Assembly: GCA_964035545.1 (NCBI GenBank) | Contig: OZ037766.1 | Coordinates: 29,164,173-29,228,172, forward strand | Length of the DNA: 64,000 nucleotides | Direction of reading: 5' to 3' | From: Bugula neritina | Lineage: Eukaryota; Bryozoa; Gymnolaemata; Cheilostomatida; Bugulidae | Shown here: positions 17,401-36,586 of the stretch, one piece after another | How positions within the stretch are numbered: the stretch's first letter is position 1 | Layout: the number at the start of each line of letters is the position of its first letter | Program-made: the position numbers and the translations under genes | Notes under the pieces: model-generated | Seen by the model: the letters and a program-made list of their open reading frames with translations, nothing else | The model's database searches: none | Told to the model about the DNA's origin: nothing

Positions 17401-20400
17401 GTTATTCTCCTTCATATATCATCATGGATGTAAGTTGTTAACTAGTCAGCTTGAGTTTGAAGTACATAACTTGGACCACAGCAGAACCTTACTTATTATC
17501 CAAGTATAGTTAGCTTGTAGTTCTATAAGAGACTGTATACCAGTATACCAAATGTCTATTAACTTAAATACACTGTCTTTGTTTTATCAATAGAGTGCTG
17601 TCCCAAGGGTGTCAGCTTTGTTTATATCCTATTATAGACTTTGTTGTCAGTATTTGAATACATTTCAAGGTACAATATGTTTCAGCTTTTGCCAGTTTAA
17701 TGTATGCATGTTAAACATTATATTCCTTATGCTTTGTTAGTCTTAGTTGAAGTCTATTTTGGTGCATGAATTCTAATAGCTTTTTAAGCATTCGAATTTG
17801 CTTTTCAAGTTGTGTTCTTAAATTTTTTTCTTAAATTGACTTTAATATTAACTGCTAGCAAAAATCTGCAATTGATACCTTTTTCTTTGCAATATCATAA
17901 TAATTAAAAGGCATTAATTGTTGTTCTTGTAAGGGTGGTGTTAAAGAAGCATTGAAATAATAAAATTGTCATTCATTCAACAGATCACAAAGCGTAGTAA
18001 AATTGGTCTATCTTCTTATTATTGTGTAATATAAATACATTATTGGCCAAAGTCTTTTGAAATTATTGGCTACTTTATAGTTTGGTGGTTTCATTTTATA
18101 TGACCTTTGAAACGTTGTCTAAATATATAGTCCAGGTGTAGTGTATTAATATATAATCCTGGTGGACTGCTAACACAGTTCTAATTGCTGCCCTAGTTTA
18201 TCTGGGTGTTATCTTGCAGGTTATGCAGCTTTATATTTACATAGACAATAGTATATGTTGGATATATTCTACATTATATTCTACTCTATATATTTTAGTC
18301 CGGGAATTTATGCACCAGATTGTGTCTGGTATCAAATATCTCCACACTCACAGCATCCTTCACAGAGACCTTTCTCTCACAAACATGCTGCTGACAGATG
18401 ACCTCAAGGTCAAAATTGCTGACTTTGGTCTAGCCGCCCAGCTGCGAGAGCCAGGAGAGCAGCACTACACTCTCTGTGGAACCCCTAACTACATCTCCCC
18501 GTATGTAGCCTGCATACACACGGCAACTTGCCCAAGTCCTGTAGAGTGTAGAGTAGCACAATAATCTTTCTATATTGTATTGAAAACTTTTTCTTTAAAG
18601 GTGTTCACTGGATATTTTTTGAAATGGTCAACTTTTAAGGTATTTTTGCTGTCTGCAGCAATTTACTATTAAAATTGACATTCTATAATTCATATACACA
18701 CCATATATGTTGAATCTTATGTCATAGAATCGAAGGCAAACTCGTTTATTAACAAAAAACTTCTAAACTATGCTAATAATGAATAAACAGCAACATCGAA
18801 CCAAAGCTTACAAAATCAAGCGAAATTCAATAAAATTCAAATCTTTTTCTGTTCTGCTCCCAGAGCAAACCTATACCTGTTTTTAAGAGCAGTAGAACTG
18901 AGGTGTGGTGTAGACTATATAGCACTGGTGACACTGAATATTTCCTATATTGAAACAGGGAGGTGGCTGTGAGGGCCGCACATAGCCTAGAAACTGATCT
19001 ATGGAGCTTAGGCTGTGTGTTCTACACCCTGTTGGTTGGTAAACCCCCATTTGACACTGAAGGAGCTCACCCAACTCTTAAGAAGGTTGTTATTGGAGAG
19101 TATGAGTTGCCTGCCCATGTCAGTGAGAATGCTCAGAACTTGATACAGGTAATCTCTTACTTGGAATATCCTAGAGCTGAATGAATATCTCTTGTCAGCA
19201 GACTTGAAGGCAGCAAATAATTGAACAAACAATAGAATATCCCTATTTCTTCATTATTTGATAATTTGTTCTCTTTAAGGTTCTACTAGAACTTTTTCTA
19301 TGAAAGTTTAGATATCTGAGTTATAATTTCTTATATAAATTTTAAATTAAACTGGTTTTAGTTTTTGGTCAGCAATTGATTTTATTCACTTGAAACTTAT
19401 ACTTTCAGTCACTTCTGCAAAGGAAGCCTTCTGAGAGACTGAAGTTGGAGCAGATATTGGATCACCCTTTCTTCACAGAAGATGATCACTTGCAGGTTTG
19501 TGTCATGCAATCAGATCTTTTGTTTTATGTGTACGGCTCTGCTCCACACTCATTTATAACTATCTTACATCACTTTGTAGAGCAAGCTACCATGGTTACT
19601 GGGCTAAACACATATGTGCTAAAACAACTCTGTCTAAGAAATAACTTGTATAAAGTAAATATAGGATTTCTGAATATCTACCCAAGAGCTTACTTTTCCT
19701 TTATTATGTTTCAAATAAATGGAATACATAAAAATATCTTGTGTTGATGTAGTTCACTAAGTCCCTGTTTAATGAGTGGATAACTTCAACTTGTATTGTT
19801 ACTTCTACAGAGAGCAAGTGAAGACAGTGCATATTGTACTCTGGACGATACTGCTAACACACCAACTACAACAGCATTTTTGAAAAACACTCCAATAAAT
19901 AAATTGGATACAGAAAACCATCCTATCAGCAAGCTGAATATAGATGATCAGCCAATCATACTGCATAAACCAGATTTCCCTATCAATGCCCAGCGAAAGA
20001 TTATATTCTCACAAAATGATGAGAAAAAAATGACAGAGGATGTTCGTGAAGAGAAGATAGATGACTTACTAGTTTCACAGACAAGCAGAGAAGCTTCATC
20101 TGCTGAGCTTACGGGTGCTGCTGCCGAGCTGACAGGTGCTGCTGAGATATTAGACAGTCGAGTGTGTGGTGGAGCTGAGAGAATGGCACCAGAATTTGTG
20201 TTGAAGCACCCTGCGGACATGGTATGGATTTTGAAATACTAGATCTAACTGTAAACACTCCATGGCTTTTTTATATTGTGTGACTTAAATTTTGTAATCT
20301 TTTTGACTCACAACTAATAGTCTTCAAAACATCTGATGGGGTTTCAAAAGTATTAGAGTTGCGCTAGAAGTGTGTTAGCTGTTGCATCATACTACTTTAG

Positions 20401-23400
20401 TACTAGTACTAGCTTACGCAAAGACTCTTCTCAAGGCACAAACTGTAAAATCTGCTGTTTAAAGTAGCGCATCTGTTGCAGAATACATATTCTAAACTTT
20501 TTAGGCTGCAGAAACAGCCAATTGTGTTCAGACTCAGGTGGGCAGCCCTCCTCTGGCTAAGAAGATGCAAATGAAGCGTGTTCAACACTTTCTGGCATGT
20601 TTCCAGCATCAGCATCTGGCAGATTACAACTACGAATCAGATTCTTCCAGGTGAGTGAAACTTTATGCTTACTGTGAAAGACTGAGCTCTAATATATGAC
20701 AAACTGAGCTCTAATATATGACAAACTGAGCTCTAATATATGACAAACTGGGCTCTAGTATATCATAGACTGAGCTCTAGTATATCATAGACTGAGCTCT
20801 AGCATATCATAGACTGAGCTCTAGCATATCATAGACTGAGCTCCACAATGTTGTTTCATTACAGCATACTAAGCGATGACTCCGAACTCTCAGACTCGTC
20901 TTACCTTTCAAGTACCAACGCCATCATTTGCTCCCAACAAGGCTTTACCAGTGATACTCAAGCAGGATTTCTCTCTGTATGCAGATATTCTAGTTCTGTG
21001 TTATAACTTTGTGTTTACTACTACTCTACTTTTCTTATCACATTATAGACAACATGAAAAATTCTTTGTCTCCTGTATTTAACCCATGTTTCCTTCACAC
21101 TACTCTATTACTCACCTTTTCTGTTGTACAGACAACTCTACAGACCGGTGCAGAGGGGATATCCGGAAACATTGGAGAGCCTGGTATGACCTCAACACCA
21201 ATAGTAGACCGTCCCACTAAATCTGGTTTCACTGAGGGTTTGTATTGTATATGAAATATTTCTCTATGATTTGATTCCAATTCTATTTCACTATAAACGC
21301 TCATAATATGATGCTGCAAATTAAACTAGCACATTTTACTAGGGTGTAAAGTGTAAGATTTTAGTTCTGAATTTTTGCTGAGAGGCGTTTGATAGGCTGT
21401 AAAAAGATGTGTTTTGACTAAGCATGGAAATACTCACAATTGCTGTAGTGATGGAGAACACATTCTAAACTATGCATTATTAAACATTGATATCATTGAT
21501 TTTAGCTGCGTTATAGAGAGTAAAGAAAAGTTTATTTTACCTGCAATAATTAGTATACATGTGTTATATAGAAAGTTTGAAATCAGCGGTGATTATAACA
21601 CTTTTTTTTATAAAGGATACCTTTGTCAAAAAGTTTTCACCCTCTCAGACAAAATTTTTGCTCTAAAATGTATATTTATTTTCATGTAGTGCTGTATTTT
21701 TCTGCTGTTTTCACCTCAAAAAACTTCACCTATTTGTTTCATAAAGCATTTCCTGTCCTGAACACCAGCATATTGAGAAAGACGACAGATTAAATTACCT
21801 GCATTTATTGCCAGTTTCCCAAGTTGCTTGTAGAAACTACCTATTCACCAAAAACAGGTTTTTTTCAAAGAATTGGTTGATATCTTCATATTTATAGCAT
21901 TCTTGGAGTATTTTTTTTATAAAACTGACATCACAATCCAACATCTTGGTGCAGTCCACAGCTACACAAGTTTATATGTGAATATCTAATCTGCTCATGT
22001 CTCTCAATCAACAGTTACTTGAGATATCTATTAATGCTTTGTATCCAGTTTACTACAGCGTCAGTGACTTACATTGTTTATTCACACAGACTTGTCTATT
22101 GCATTCTAAACTAAATTGCACTCAAAAACATTCATCAACCCATTTCATATAAAAATGAATTGAGAACTTTTGTTACACTATCAATAATTAAATTAGTAAT
22201 AATGGAATAATATATTAGTATATTTGTAGTAGTGTTATTATTTACTAATGTTACAAAATATTGATTAATTAATTTTTGTTTCTGTATATGATTGATTTTA
22301 TTTTATCCTTTAGTCATTTTTGTATATCATTTATTGTTGTACAAACTTTTGCTTATTTTTCATGCTCTGACATTTCCAAATAAATTTAAAATGCTTGCAA
22401 TAGTTGTTTCATTGAGGTTTTTGCTGAAGGTGGTAGCTTGGCAGGTCTGTGGTTTTGAATTAACTCTAATGTTTTGTTTACTGAAATTGATTGAATTGCT
22501 TTGAGCTTGTAATTCACTTGTTTGTATAAACATAACTTATAGCCACTCAACCGGCAGCTTTGGCCGAGTTTAAATTGAATGAGGGAGCAGACTGTCAGCT
22601 GGATAGAACCCCAGAGGCAGCAGCAGCAGACAGACATAGACTCCCCTCCTTCTTTGCAGACACGCTCCAGGCTCTGCAGGCCAGGTAAGGCATGCTTCAC
22701 CATCCAATAGTCCCAATAGAGGTGTTTAGATATTTCTTAGTTTAGCTGTAACCTGTAGACTGCACTCTGTCTGGGACCTTTTATATAATTACGCATTTAG
22801 AATTATGTAAAATGTAAATATTGTGGATGTTTACAATGCAGATTAATTTTACTCGCAGTGTTGATTGTCTTCTATGTACTAGTAATTTGATTCACTGGTA
22901 AATATTTACAGTTCAGAAATCTACTTGAAAAGTTTCTTAATATTTTGAAAAAGTAAACCCTTAGCATATTTAGCTGTGACTGAAACATACTTCCTTTCTA
23001 ATGTAGTGGTGGCGCAAAGCATTCCATGTGTTAGCTAGATAGCTTAGGTTTTTAAAAACATGCAGACAGCTTTAAATAAAATACGTCAATCACTGCCAGT
23101 GTTAGTCTAGAAAATTCCTCAACTACATTTGTGTAATACTAATTTCATGATTTAAGACTGATTACTCACTATCAGGTAAATGTGGTGCAACAACATTGCA
23201 CTGGTAGTTGCTGCGTGGATGTGTTGCTACTTTCTATTTCAGTTTGTTTTACTTTAGATGCAAACTTTTTCTTGAGAAATGCAACACGCCATGCTCTCCA
23301 GCTAAGCAAAGAAGAACGGATTGCAGTGTGAAGCCTGATGACAATATGGCCACCCAGGGAGTGTTGCAGCATCCAATGCCATTACAAGTGGGGTATTTCC

Positions 23401-26400
23401 AAGGGCCCATGTTTACAGGTCGAGGGATGATGTCATCCCCAATGTCACAGAACAAAGGGCGGTCTCCAGGGGTAGTAGCCTCGCCTGTCTTGCATAGCAA
23501 AGACCCTTCTCTTAATGCTGTTCTCTCACCAATATCTCAGAAAATGGTGCTCTCTCCAGTGCTGAGGCCACCTCAGGGAGCTTCTGTCTCGCCACAGAGT
23601 CAGGGACTACAGACAGCCGTTCTCTCACCAATATCTGAGAATCAAATCATTGCAACAGGTAAGATGATATACCAGTTTTGTCCTTTACTACGGCTATAGC
23701 TACTTCACTAACTTTACGCTCAGCTAAATCTCACTAAAATCAATTTTTACTTTGAAATATATGCCAAGTAATATACTGGCAGATAATGCTAAATATTGAT
23801 ATCATATTTTCCATGAAAGAATTTGCTGAACAAATTATTCAGCCGGTTGCTAAAGTATTGGTTGTCATAAGACTGCATTGTCTTCAAATGGAACAGTTAG
23901 CTTCAGTTTCTAAATATTTAATTACCTCAGAGAATTTGTATGGTCCTCACACAACATTTCAATCAAATTTAATTGGTTGAAAGGTTCAATGACGCTCAAT
24001 CCTAACATTGAAAGACAATGGACCTGTGCATTATATAGGCTATAAAACACTTCAATATATTATATGCTCCGTAATGGCAGGCGTGCCATTCACATTGTGA
24101 ACGACTGCACTTGCTACATCAAACGGAATGTGCAGACAGTGAGTGTACCAGTTGGCATTTTTTACATTTATTTTTTCTTTTTAAAACTGTTTCTGTTAAG
24201 TTTAATGTTGTGCTAATGCTTTGCTTGTGCATGTTGAATATTGAAATAGACTGGTAAATATGCACCTTTCTAGACTTTGCTGTGTTGAATCAGACTTACC
24301 TTTTATAACTGCATATATCAATGTTTTATTAATTTTATTTAAAAAAATCTTTTCTTTTTAAAGTTAAGTTTATTCAATTAAGTAATACTCTGAAGCTGAT
24401 AGTTTTAAAACTTTTAGAAATAAGAGTAATATTCAATTGAAATTCCATCACGTGCTTCTAGGGTAGCCTAAGTTCTATTATTGTAATGCAGCAGCCACCA
24501 TGTGCAGTCCTTGCCACTCCTCCTCCAGTAGCAGACAGAGCAAAGACTCCACAGGCAATGGTTTACAACCTTTGACCTCTGAAAGACTTCGACCAATTCG
24601 GCAGAAGACTAGGAATGCCATAGTAAGTCTGTCTCATCTATTCTGTATCATGTTATGGGACAACCTGTTATAGGAAGCCCTATCCAGTATCAGTGTTAGT
24701 CTGCTTGTAACAGGACATATCTAGCCTATAATTACCATAGTATTTTAGTTGGAAAAACTATTCCTTTGTCCAATTTTTAATACATGCAAAATTAATACTT
24801 TGAAGCTCCATCCTATCTGTTATTTATTTTGCAAAAACTTCAAATGTAAAGTTCTTTTTTAATCAGCATATGTGACTCAATAAATAGTTCTTTGGTCCGA
24901 AGTATTTTCTTGGTGCTATTTCAAATGAAATAACACATTGAATAAATTTAAAATTATGCTGTTAGTTTACTATGGGCCTATACAAATATTTTGATATAAT
25001 TATGTTTTAAAACAATCACTCTTTTACTTAAAGGAGTTTTCAAATTTAGTTTCAAATAAAGTTCCTAAACCATTGTGTTATATAGGCTTTCAGGCTATAT
25101 ATTAAATTTTTACCATCTTAATAAAAACATTGGCTTTTGCACCACAAAACTATGTAAATTCCACAATAACATTCTATCGATTGCACTAAAATAGAAACGA
25201 TATATCCTGCTGGTTTATGTCATTAAAGATAGAATGCATGTTACTTTAGACATCTGCTATGCAAAAAATTGACAAGGCTAAATTTCAAATTATGGGGGTG
25301 CACTAGCCCACGCCCCGCACTGCTGAGAAATATTATAACTGCATGCGCATTGTTTACCATAAATACCTTTTTTAACTCTCGGGTGCCATTTCAAACTCAC
25401 TGCCATTACAGTTCAGGACAGCTCTTATCAACACTATTAAATTAATTGCCACTAATAATCAGTTTGTATTTCATTCAGAGATTAGCTTGTTTGTGTGTTT
25501 TGTATGATTTGAACACATCTATAAGTTGGTGGGAAAGTCCATTCATTAACAGCTGACAATAGAAACCATTGCTGCCTACTTAGCTTGTGGAATGTTCTGG
25601 TACTGACTGCTGCCTACGTATTATTGTGTGTTGTTGGGCATTACGTTTGCTAGGAATGTCAGTTGAAGCTCCGCTTTCTAAATTAAAAAAATAGTTTTAG
25701 ACTAGCCTATCACGTGAGCTCACTAAGTTTTAAGTAAACATTAAACAGTTGACATATTGGAAGTTAATTTAATGATAACGCTTTTATATAAACAATGACT
25801 GCGTTTGATACTCAAACTGGCTTCAAATGATCCCATTGTGCAACTTGAATATAACTGATTGTCCCGTTTGAATTTCTAGACCCTCTCTGAGAGATTGTTT
25901 ACAAGCCATGCACTTGGCAGTTTGAATTCTAAAATCACTGGCGTGTTTTTCAAGTGCCATTGAATACAAATATTGGGATGGGCTATTGGGTGTTGTATGG
26001 ATTCCTTAATGGGACTTAGAGTGGTTGTTTCACACAAGTGCGAATTACTTGTTTAATTGGTATGCCAATGTTGACATTAACTTGGACCAGATGGATGATT
26101 CAACAGTCTCTATTTCTCATCATTTTAATGAACCTCTGTATAACTAGCTTAGCTAAAGCTTTTAATCTCCCTCTTTAGTAAGTCTATCACTGTCTTGTTT
26201 ACAGGTAAATATTCTGGAAAATGGTGAAGTGCATCTAGAGTTCCTCAAATCTCGATCACCCACGTCCAGTGTAATGGAGGTACTGAATATCTCCCCTGAT
26301 GGAACTCAAGTAAGCTCAGACTTTTTTGTAAACTTTAGAAGAAAAATACAAAAGAAGCTACTTGCATTTTGGTGTTTTTTCTCAAAATTTCCCTAATTAA

Positions 26401-29374
26401 AAGTTTATGATATTTTAGTGTAGTTTTAAGGAATGTATTAGTTAAGCAGCTCTCTAAAGATTTCAGCTATTTAGGTGACGGTGTTTAGACCACCTAAAGA
26501 TTCAGGAGTGACCGGAGATTTGCTAGAGACCCCCACCTCTATCCCCCCTACTGCCAATACGTACACAAACCATACATTACCCAAGAAGTATTGGAAGAAA
26601 TACTTGTATGCATCTCGGTAAGTCTTCAGTGGACAATTTACCCAGCAGTATTATCAATTATCTTGTGAACTACCATTCTATATCTCTTTAATATTGTTAT
26701 GAGTTTTATAAATCTGCTAGTTTTTACTAACACTTTCTGCTCTGCTAAATCTATTGCCTGTTATACAGTTTCATAAGAATGGTAAAGTCTAAGACACCCA
26801 AAGTCACTTACTTCTCCGACCAGGCAAAGTGTATGTTAATGGAGTCTGCCGAAGACTTTGAAGCCATCTTCTACTCTGGTAAGTTGTGAATAAATCTCTG
26901 TAGCTGCATAATGTGTGCAAGTGCAATCTATTGGCTATGTGTATTCACTTGAATTATGAACATTTTGGTACCTAAAGAGGCAAGTAAAGTTGTCTGCTCT
27001 CTTTCACAATTGACTACAATAGTAAATGTTGAGCTGTGGAAGATGGTGACCACTGCATACAGTCTCTCCTCATTTACTAACCTCTCTATTTTGATGAGTT
27101 AGCTGGAGATTCAGCACCTCATGTTAGTAGCCTCTTTTCTCTGTAACAGGGCCGAAGTTCTCCATCTCCTCCCATCATGTCAAGGTCATTGACCCCACAG
27201 GTATGAACATCAGCTTTGAGATGCAGTCCGAGTCCACCCTGCTGTCAGCAGAAGTTCAAACCATGTGGCAGCACGTGCAGATGGTGAGTTCCTTCTGTAG
27301 CTTGCAGTTTATTCTTTAAACCTTTAGGTAGGGTTACGTGATCTTATAATCACTCTGTTAGTTTTTCATAACTTGAGATCTTACCATTTAGGAATCTTTA
27401 CAATTGACAGTTGTTCACAGTGTAAATGAGAGTTGCTCTTACTCTCATATGCTATGCTTAGGTCACTTGAGTTGTTTTCGTTTTTTAAATGTTGGTTCAT
27501 AGAGGTTTTGGCAGCAATATATATGATTATTTGAAGTAATTTCTAAACACAGGCTGCTTGTATTTTTGCAAAATTTTTACTACCATTCATGTGTAAGTAT
27601 TGTTATTTTATTCAACAACTTAGTTATAGTATATTGAATATGTCTAGCAAACTATTATAAGCATTTATTATATCATTATAACTGCTGTAACTAAGCAACA
27701 CAATAATACATGTCCTACAGTGTAGAGATCACTGTCAGAGTTTGGAGAAGCTGCTGTCGTCCGCCGAGATGTCAATATCTGACTCCTCCCACTTTCCTGT
27801 CATCATAGGCAGCAGGTGGTCAGCAGGTGTCACTCAGTCAACTAATGACTCTTTTGCTGCCACTCCGCCGAGAATGCTGACTTGTGATATACAACCTCCC
27901 ACGGTATGTTCTGTAAACTACATCACTACATCTCCTGTGTTTTCTGTTGTCTGTAAACATACAGTTCTGAAGAACTAGACATCAACTTCGTAATTATATT
28001 CTGCTTATTTTGTTATAAATAAACGCTAACATTATAAAACCGGTTTGGAAACTTGTAAACTTTTATTTCTAATAAGTACATTAAGAATACGTTTTAAATC
28101 AGTCGATTGTAGCTTTTACTTTGTTGTAATATTGCTGTATAATTTTATAATAGTTTACTTTCTTCTAATTTTTTATTCAAAAGCATATTGTTTTTCAGCA
28201 ATTTCAGAGACTGTGGTGACTATCTTAAATCTTTGTCATCGCCTCAACTTTTGCCAATATACTAGCTGATTTCAAAATAATTTGATAAACATTTCTCTCT
28301 GAAATTGTCTTCTCTTGTCTCAGATGTGCTCCTTTGATGGTTCTCTGATAAGTAGCGCCACCACCATGAACCATCCGACCAGCTTCTCTCCCGACAGGCG
28401 ACCTATGATTCTACCTCCATACCAAAGAAGAGCCAGTATCACCACCTCGGATGAATCTTCACAAATTGTCATGAGGAAATATGTAAACGGTACGTCAAGG
28501 GCTAACAGACACTGTAACCACTATAAACTTGATTTGAGAAGTTAAAGACTTTTATTTGTAGTTGTACAAAGGTCAAATAGCTATAGTGAAAAGTTGTTGT
28601 TGAATCGCCATATTTGTTCAACTGAATGTCTTACGTTTTGTGCAAACAAATTATAAAAATATGTTCACGTTTAGTCATTGCCTAGTAATATTATACAGGC
28701 ATGTAGGGCAATTGAAGCTTTTTCTGATCGTTGCATGTCTCTACAGGTGTGGGATGGGCTAGCCAGTTACGTAACGGCTCTGTCTGTGTGCAGTTTGATG
28801 ATGGCAACCAGCTGACTGTCTATTCCCACAAGTCAGAAGTTACTTTTGTCTTCAGAAGTGGTCTTATTTGCAAGTGAGTTGATATATTGTGCTAAAGGAC
28901 TGATAGGTCAGTGGTTATGATAAGGCATAGTATGGGCGTGAATCTCAACTGAAAGCTACTAATTCTTGTGTTTTTTCAGAATCACAAATAGTTCTATCTT
29001 TTAAATAATTATTATTGGCATGTTTGAGTGAATGGATTATTATTTGTACTGCTAGGCAGCTGCATAATCTGCACTCAACTGCATGCTTTCTGTTGAAACC
29101 TGATGTCTACGTAAGAATAACATTGTAGAATCAACATGATTTATGATTGTAGAACAGGCATTATTTCTATGTTTATTATGTCTATAAACTGAGCTGTCTG
29201 TCTTGTACTTTCACAGATTCTTATTGCATAATTGGAAAATGCACCTCGTTTTAATTTTTAAGCAATTAAGTTTCTGTTTCTACGTGTAGTTACAATGAGA
29301 ATGACGTACTGCCAGAAGTGGTAAGAAGAAAGTTGGAGATTCTGGTGCACATCGTATCCATGCTGTCGTTGTGA
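14446..29374 (+). CDS. PLK4: Serine/threonine-protein kinase PLK4 (SAK), centriole duplication
   Basis: The 21 coding exons are 14446-14472, 15555-15721, 16073-16212, 18299-18500, 18959-19148, 19409-19495, 19811-20221, 20505-20650, 20865-20976, 21132-21237, 22543-22684, 23258-23658, 24492-24622, 26205-26309, 26475-26617, 26769-26878, 27150-27283, 27721-27903, 28324-28489, 28747-28873 and 29290-29374. They give 1104 aa against about 970 in vertebrates. The kinase domain spans about residues 10-270: glycine loop GRGGFASV (18-25), Lys40 in NVAVK, HRD at 133-135, DFG at 153-155, and activation segment [11 protein letters not shown] with Thr173. A long linker follows, with many Ser-Pro pairs in exon 12. 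The cryptic polo boxes start near residue 742 ([12 protein letters not shown]) and continue through [18 protein letters not shown]. The C-terminal polo box lies at about 1035-1104 ([13 protein letters not shown]). PLK4 phosphorylates STIL and controls its own level by degron autophosphorylation. The 9-aa first exon is the least certain part. Confidence 0.95.
14480..15075 (+). repeat. Degenerate 6-base-period tract in PLK4 intron 1
   Basis: Two clear blocks lie just after the first donor. Around 14505-14640 the words CTATAA, GTATAA, ACTAAA, AGTAAA, TTACTT and ATTAGC follow each other in a 6-base frame. Around 14938-15070 the words AGTCTC, AGTCTG, AGTTTC, AGTTGG, CACTTA, TACACT and AAACTC do the same. 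The sequence between them is weaker. There is no coding potential. Confidence 0.6.
20681..20843 (+). repeat. 22-bp tandem repeat in PLK4 intron 8
   Basis: About 7.5 copies of a 22-base unit starting actgagctct occur in tandem. The first copies end aatatatgacaa and the later ones agtatatcatag or agcatatcatag, so two subfamilies stand side by side. The repeat fills most of a 214-base intron between exons 8 and 9. Confidence 0.9.
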
Positions 29375-29489
29375 TCTCTGCTGTTACATTATTTTCATGC
29401 CTGCTGTTACACCATCTTCATGCCTGGGGTTACATTGAAATGCTCATTAGAGTGAAACTTCTTCACAACCATGCTGGTTCCTAATTATT

Positions 29490-29512
29490 AATAAAGATGG
29501 CCGCTGAATAAA
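29490..29512 (+). terminator. PLK4 polyadenylation signals
   Basis: Two AATAAA hexamers lie at 29490-29495 and 29507-29512, about 120 bases after the stop codon. A further AATAAA at 30664-30669 could serve a longer 3' UTR that would approach the convergent GSR transcript. Confidence 0.5.
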
Positions 29513-29519
29513 GTAGGTC

Positions 29520-30880
29520 AATAAGTTGATATTTCTGCTGTTTGTATTTTAATGAGATTTTACCAATAGTGTGTATGTTAATTGGTCATTGTATAAATGT
29601 CTTCCAGCAGCTTTACCAGTTGCCATTACTCTTGGTCTTCCAGTAACTACTTGTTCCTTTTGATATTGAATATTATACAGCCTATATCTTATTATCTATA
29701 CTCTTAATTTATTTATTCTCATTCTATACCTAGTATTTATGTTTAGTCATGCATGTGACATTTGTTGTGTTAAGTTTATTTATGTCATTAATTTATTTCA
29801 GTGAAATACTGCTTCAGTTTTATTTATTGCCCTTTTTACTTTTATTATTTATTACCACAGTGTTGTGTTATTTTATATTTATTGCATATTTATTACTGTG
29901 TGAAGCTGTGAAAGGAATCTTATCAAAGTGAAATGTGATAAAACATGTACAGTAATAGTAGTGACTAGTCTTCGGTTTTTATTTGGTTATTCTTTAGCTT
30001 AGAAATTTGCAATAGCTAGGTAACTTTTTACGATGATTTTGTACATTTTTATTGTTATTTTTATGATCAACTTAATCACTTATCATATTCCGTCCAAGAT
30101 AATGTGAAATACGTTGTGTTTTGCTTCTTTCTTTCTTTATGTTGTCCTAATTTATTCAATTTAACTTATTGTTAACTAATTTATTTATCATTGTATTTTT
30201 GTGTGATGGGATAATTTCGTAGTTGTATCTAGTCTTTCAACATGCAATCATTATGAGGTTTCTTGGGGTAAATGTGTATCAGCTAACTTTTAGTAAAATA
30301 TGTCTCATCACTGAGTTGTACAAGGCCAGTGAGCTGGTGCTAAGCGGCTAATTGTTTGCTTTAGAAATTGTCTCATCACTCTTATAATTTGTACATGTAT
30401 GCAATTTCAATTATTATTAGTTGTCTTTCTCTTGAGATGTTTTTACCGCTTCAGGTTTTGTAACTTATATATTAAGCTGCTGTCATTTTGTGTGCTATGC
30501 AATATTTGTTCCATTAAACATTTTTTTCATGCCATTCATCAGTTGTCCGTCCTATGAAATTGTATAAAGACTTGTCTGTGTGTAAACCTCTACCTAGGTC
30601 AATTATTTAATTACGCCTTTGTTTGTCAATGTTAAGTTTTGCATCAATTTTGATGGAATGAAAAATAAAGATTATACAACACGTATTTGATTACTGACTG
30701 TATTTCTAATGGACATTTTATGCATCCTTCAATGATATACCAGAAGAAGCATTGTAGGTCTCAGAAAATTCAGGAGGTTATGCTGAAGTAACAGGTAGCA
30801 CATATACATGATAATCACCACTGTTTACTTCAACCAAGTTACAGAATGCTTACTACAGAATTGTGTACTTTCAAAACCTT
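29520..30880. other. Convergent intergenic region, PLK4 and GSR 3' ends
   Basis: This is AT-rich sequence with many T-runs and no supportable gene. The short open frame at about 29749-29931 encodes only hydrophobic low-complexity sequence and is rejected. The region may be partly 3' UTR of PLK4. Confidence 0.5.
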
Positions 30881-30887
30881 ATTGTTA

Positions 30888-30893
30888 TTTATT
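30888..30893 (-). terminator. GSR polyadenylation signal
   Basis: The minus strand reads AATAAA here, about 310 bases past the GSR stop codon. It is the nearest canonical signal I see. Confidence 0.4.
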
Positions 30894-31203
30894 CCTAAAT
30901 GATATAAAATATAAATGCAACTGTAATGCTGCAGAATAGGCAATTCTAAATCACATTTTAATAAAAAGAAAATATTTTCTAGTAACCTGCAGGTAATAAA
31001 GAATAAAAATCAAATACATAGAACTGTGAAAAGTTAGTTTAAATAATCAACATATAAACTATATTTTTCTAACAAGAGCAAAAATCAACAAAAATAGAAA
31101 CTTTTCTAAATATCCTAATCAACGAGAGATAACATATCCAAGAATTGTTAGTGGTAGGTGTGTAGAACAAATGGTGATGTTGTAGAGAGTTACTAACTAG
31201 CTC

Positions 31204-36586
<5,383 letters not shown>

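Noticed and set aside
18214-18298. Extension of PLK4 exon 4 to an upstream acceptor (cttgcag at 18213-18219)
   Set aside because: The frame would insert about 28 Tyr/Ile/Ser residues into the kinase domain. The acceptor at 18298 (ttttag) restores the conserved spacing before MHQIVSG.
29749-29931. 60-codon hydrophobic frame downstream of PLK4
   Set aside because: Phe/Leu/Ile/Tyr-only low-complexity product of T-rich sequence in the 3' flank.
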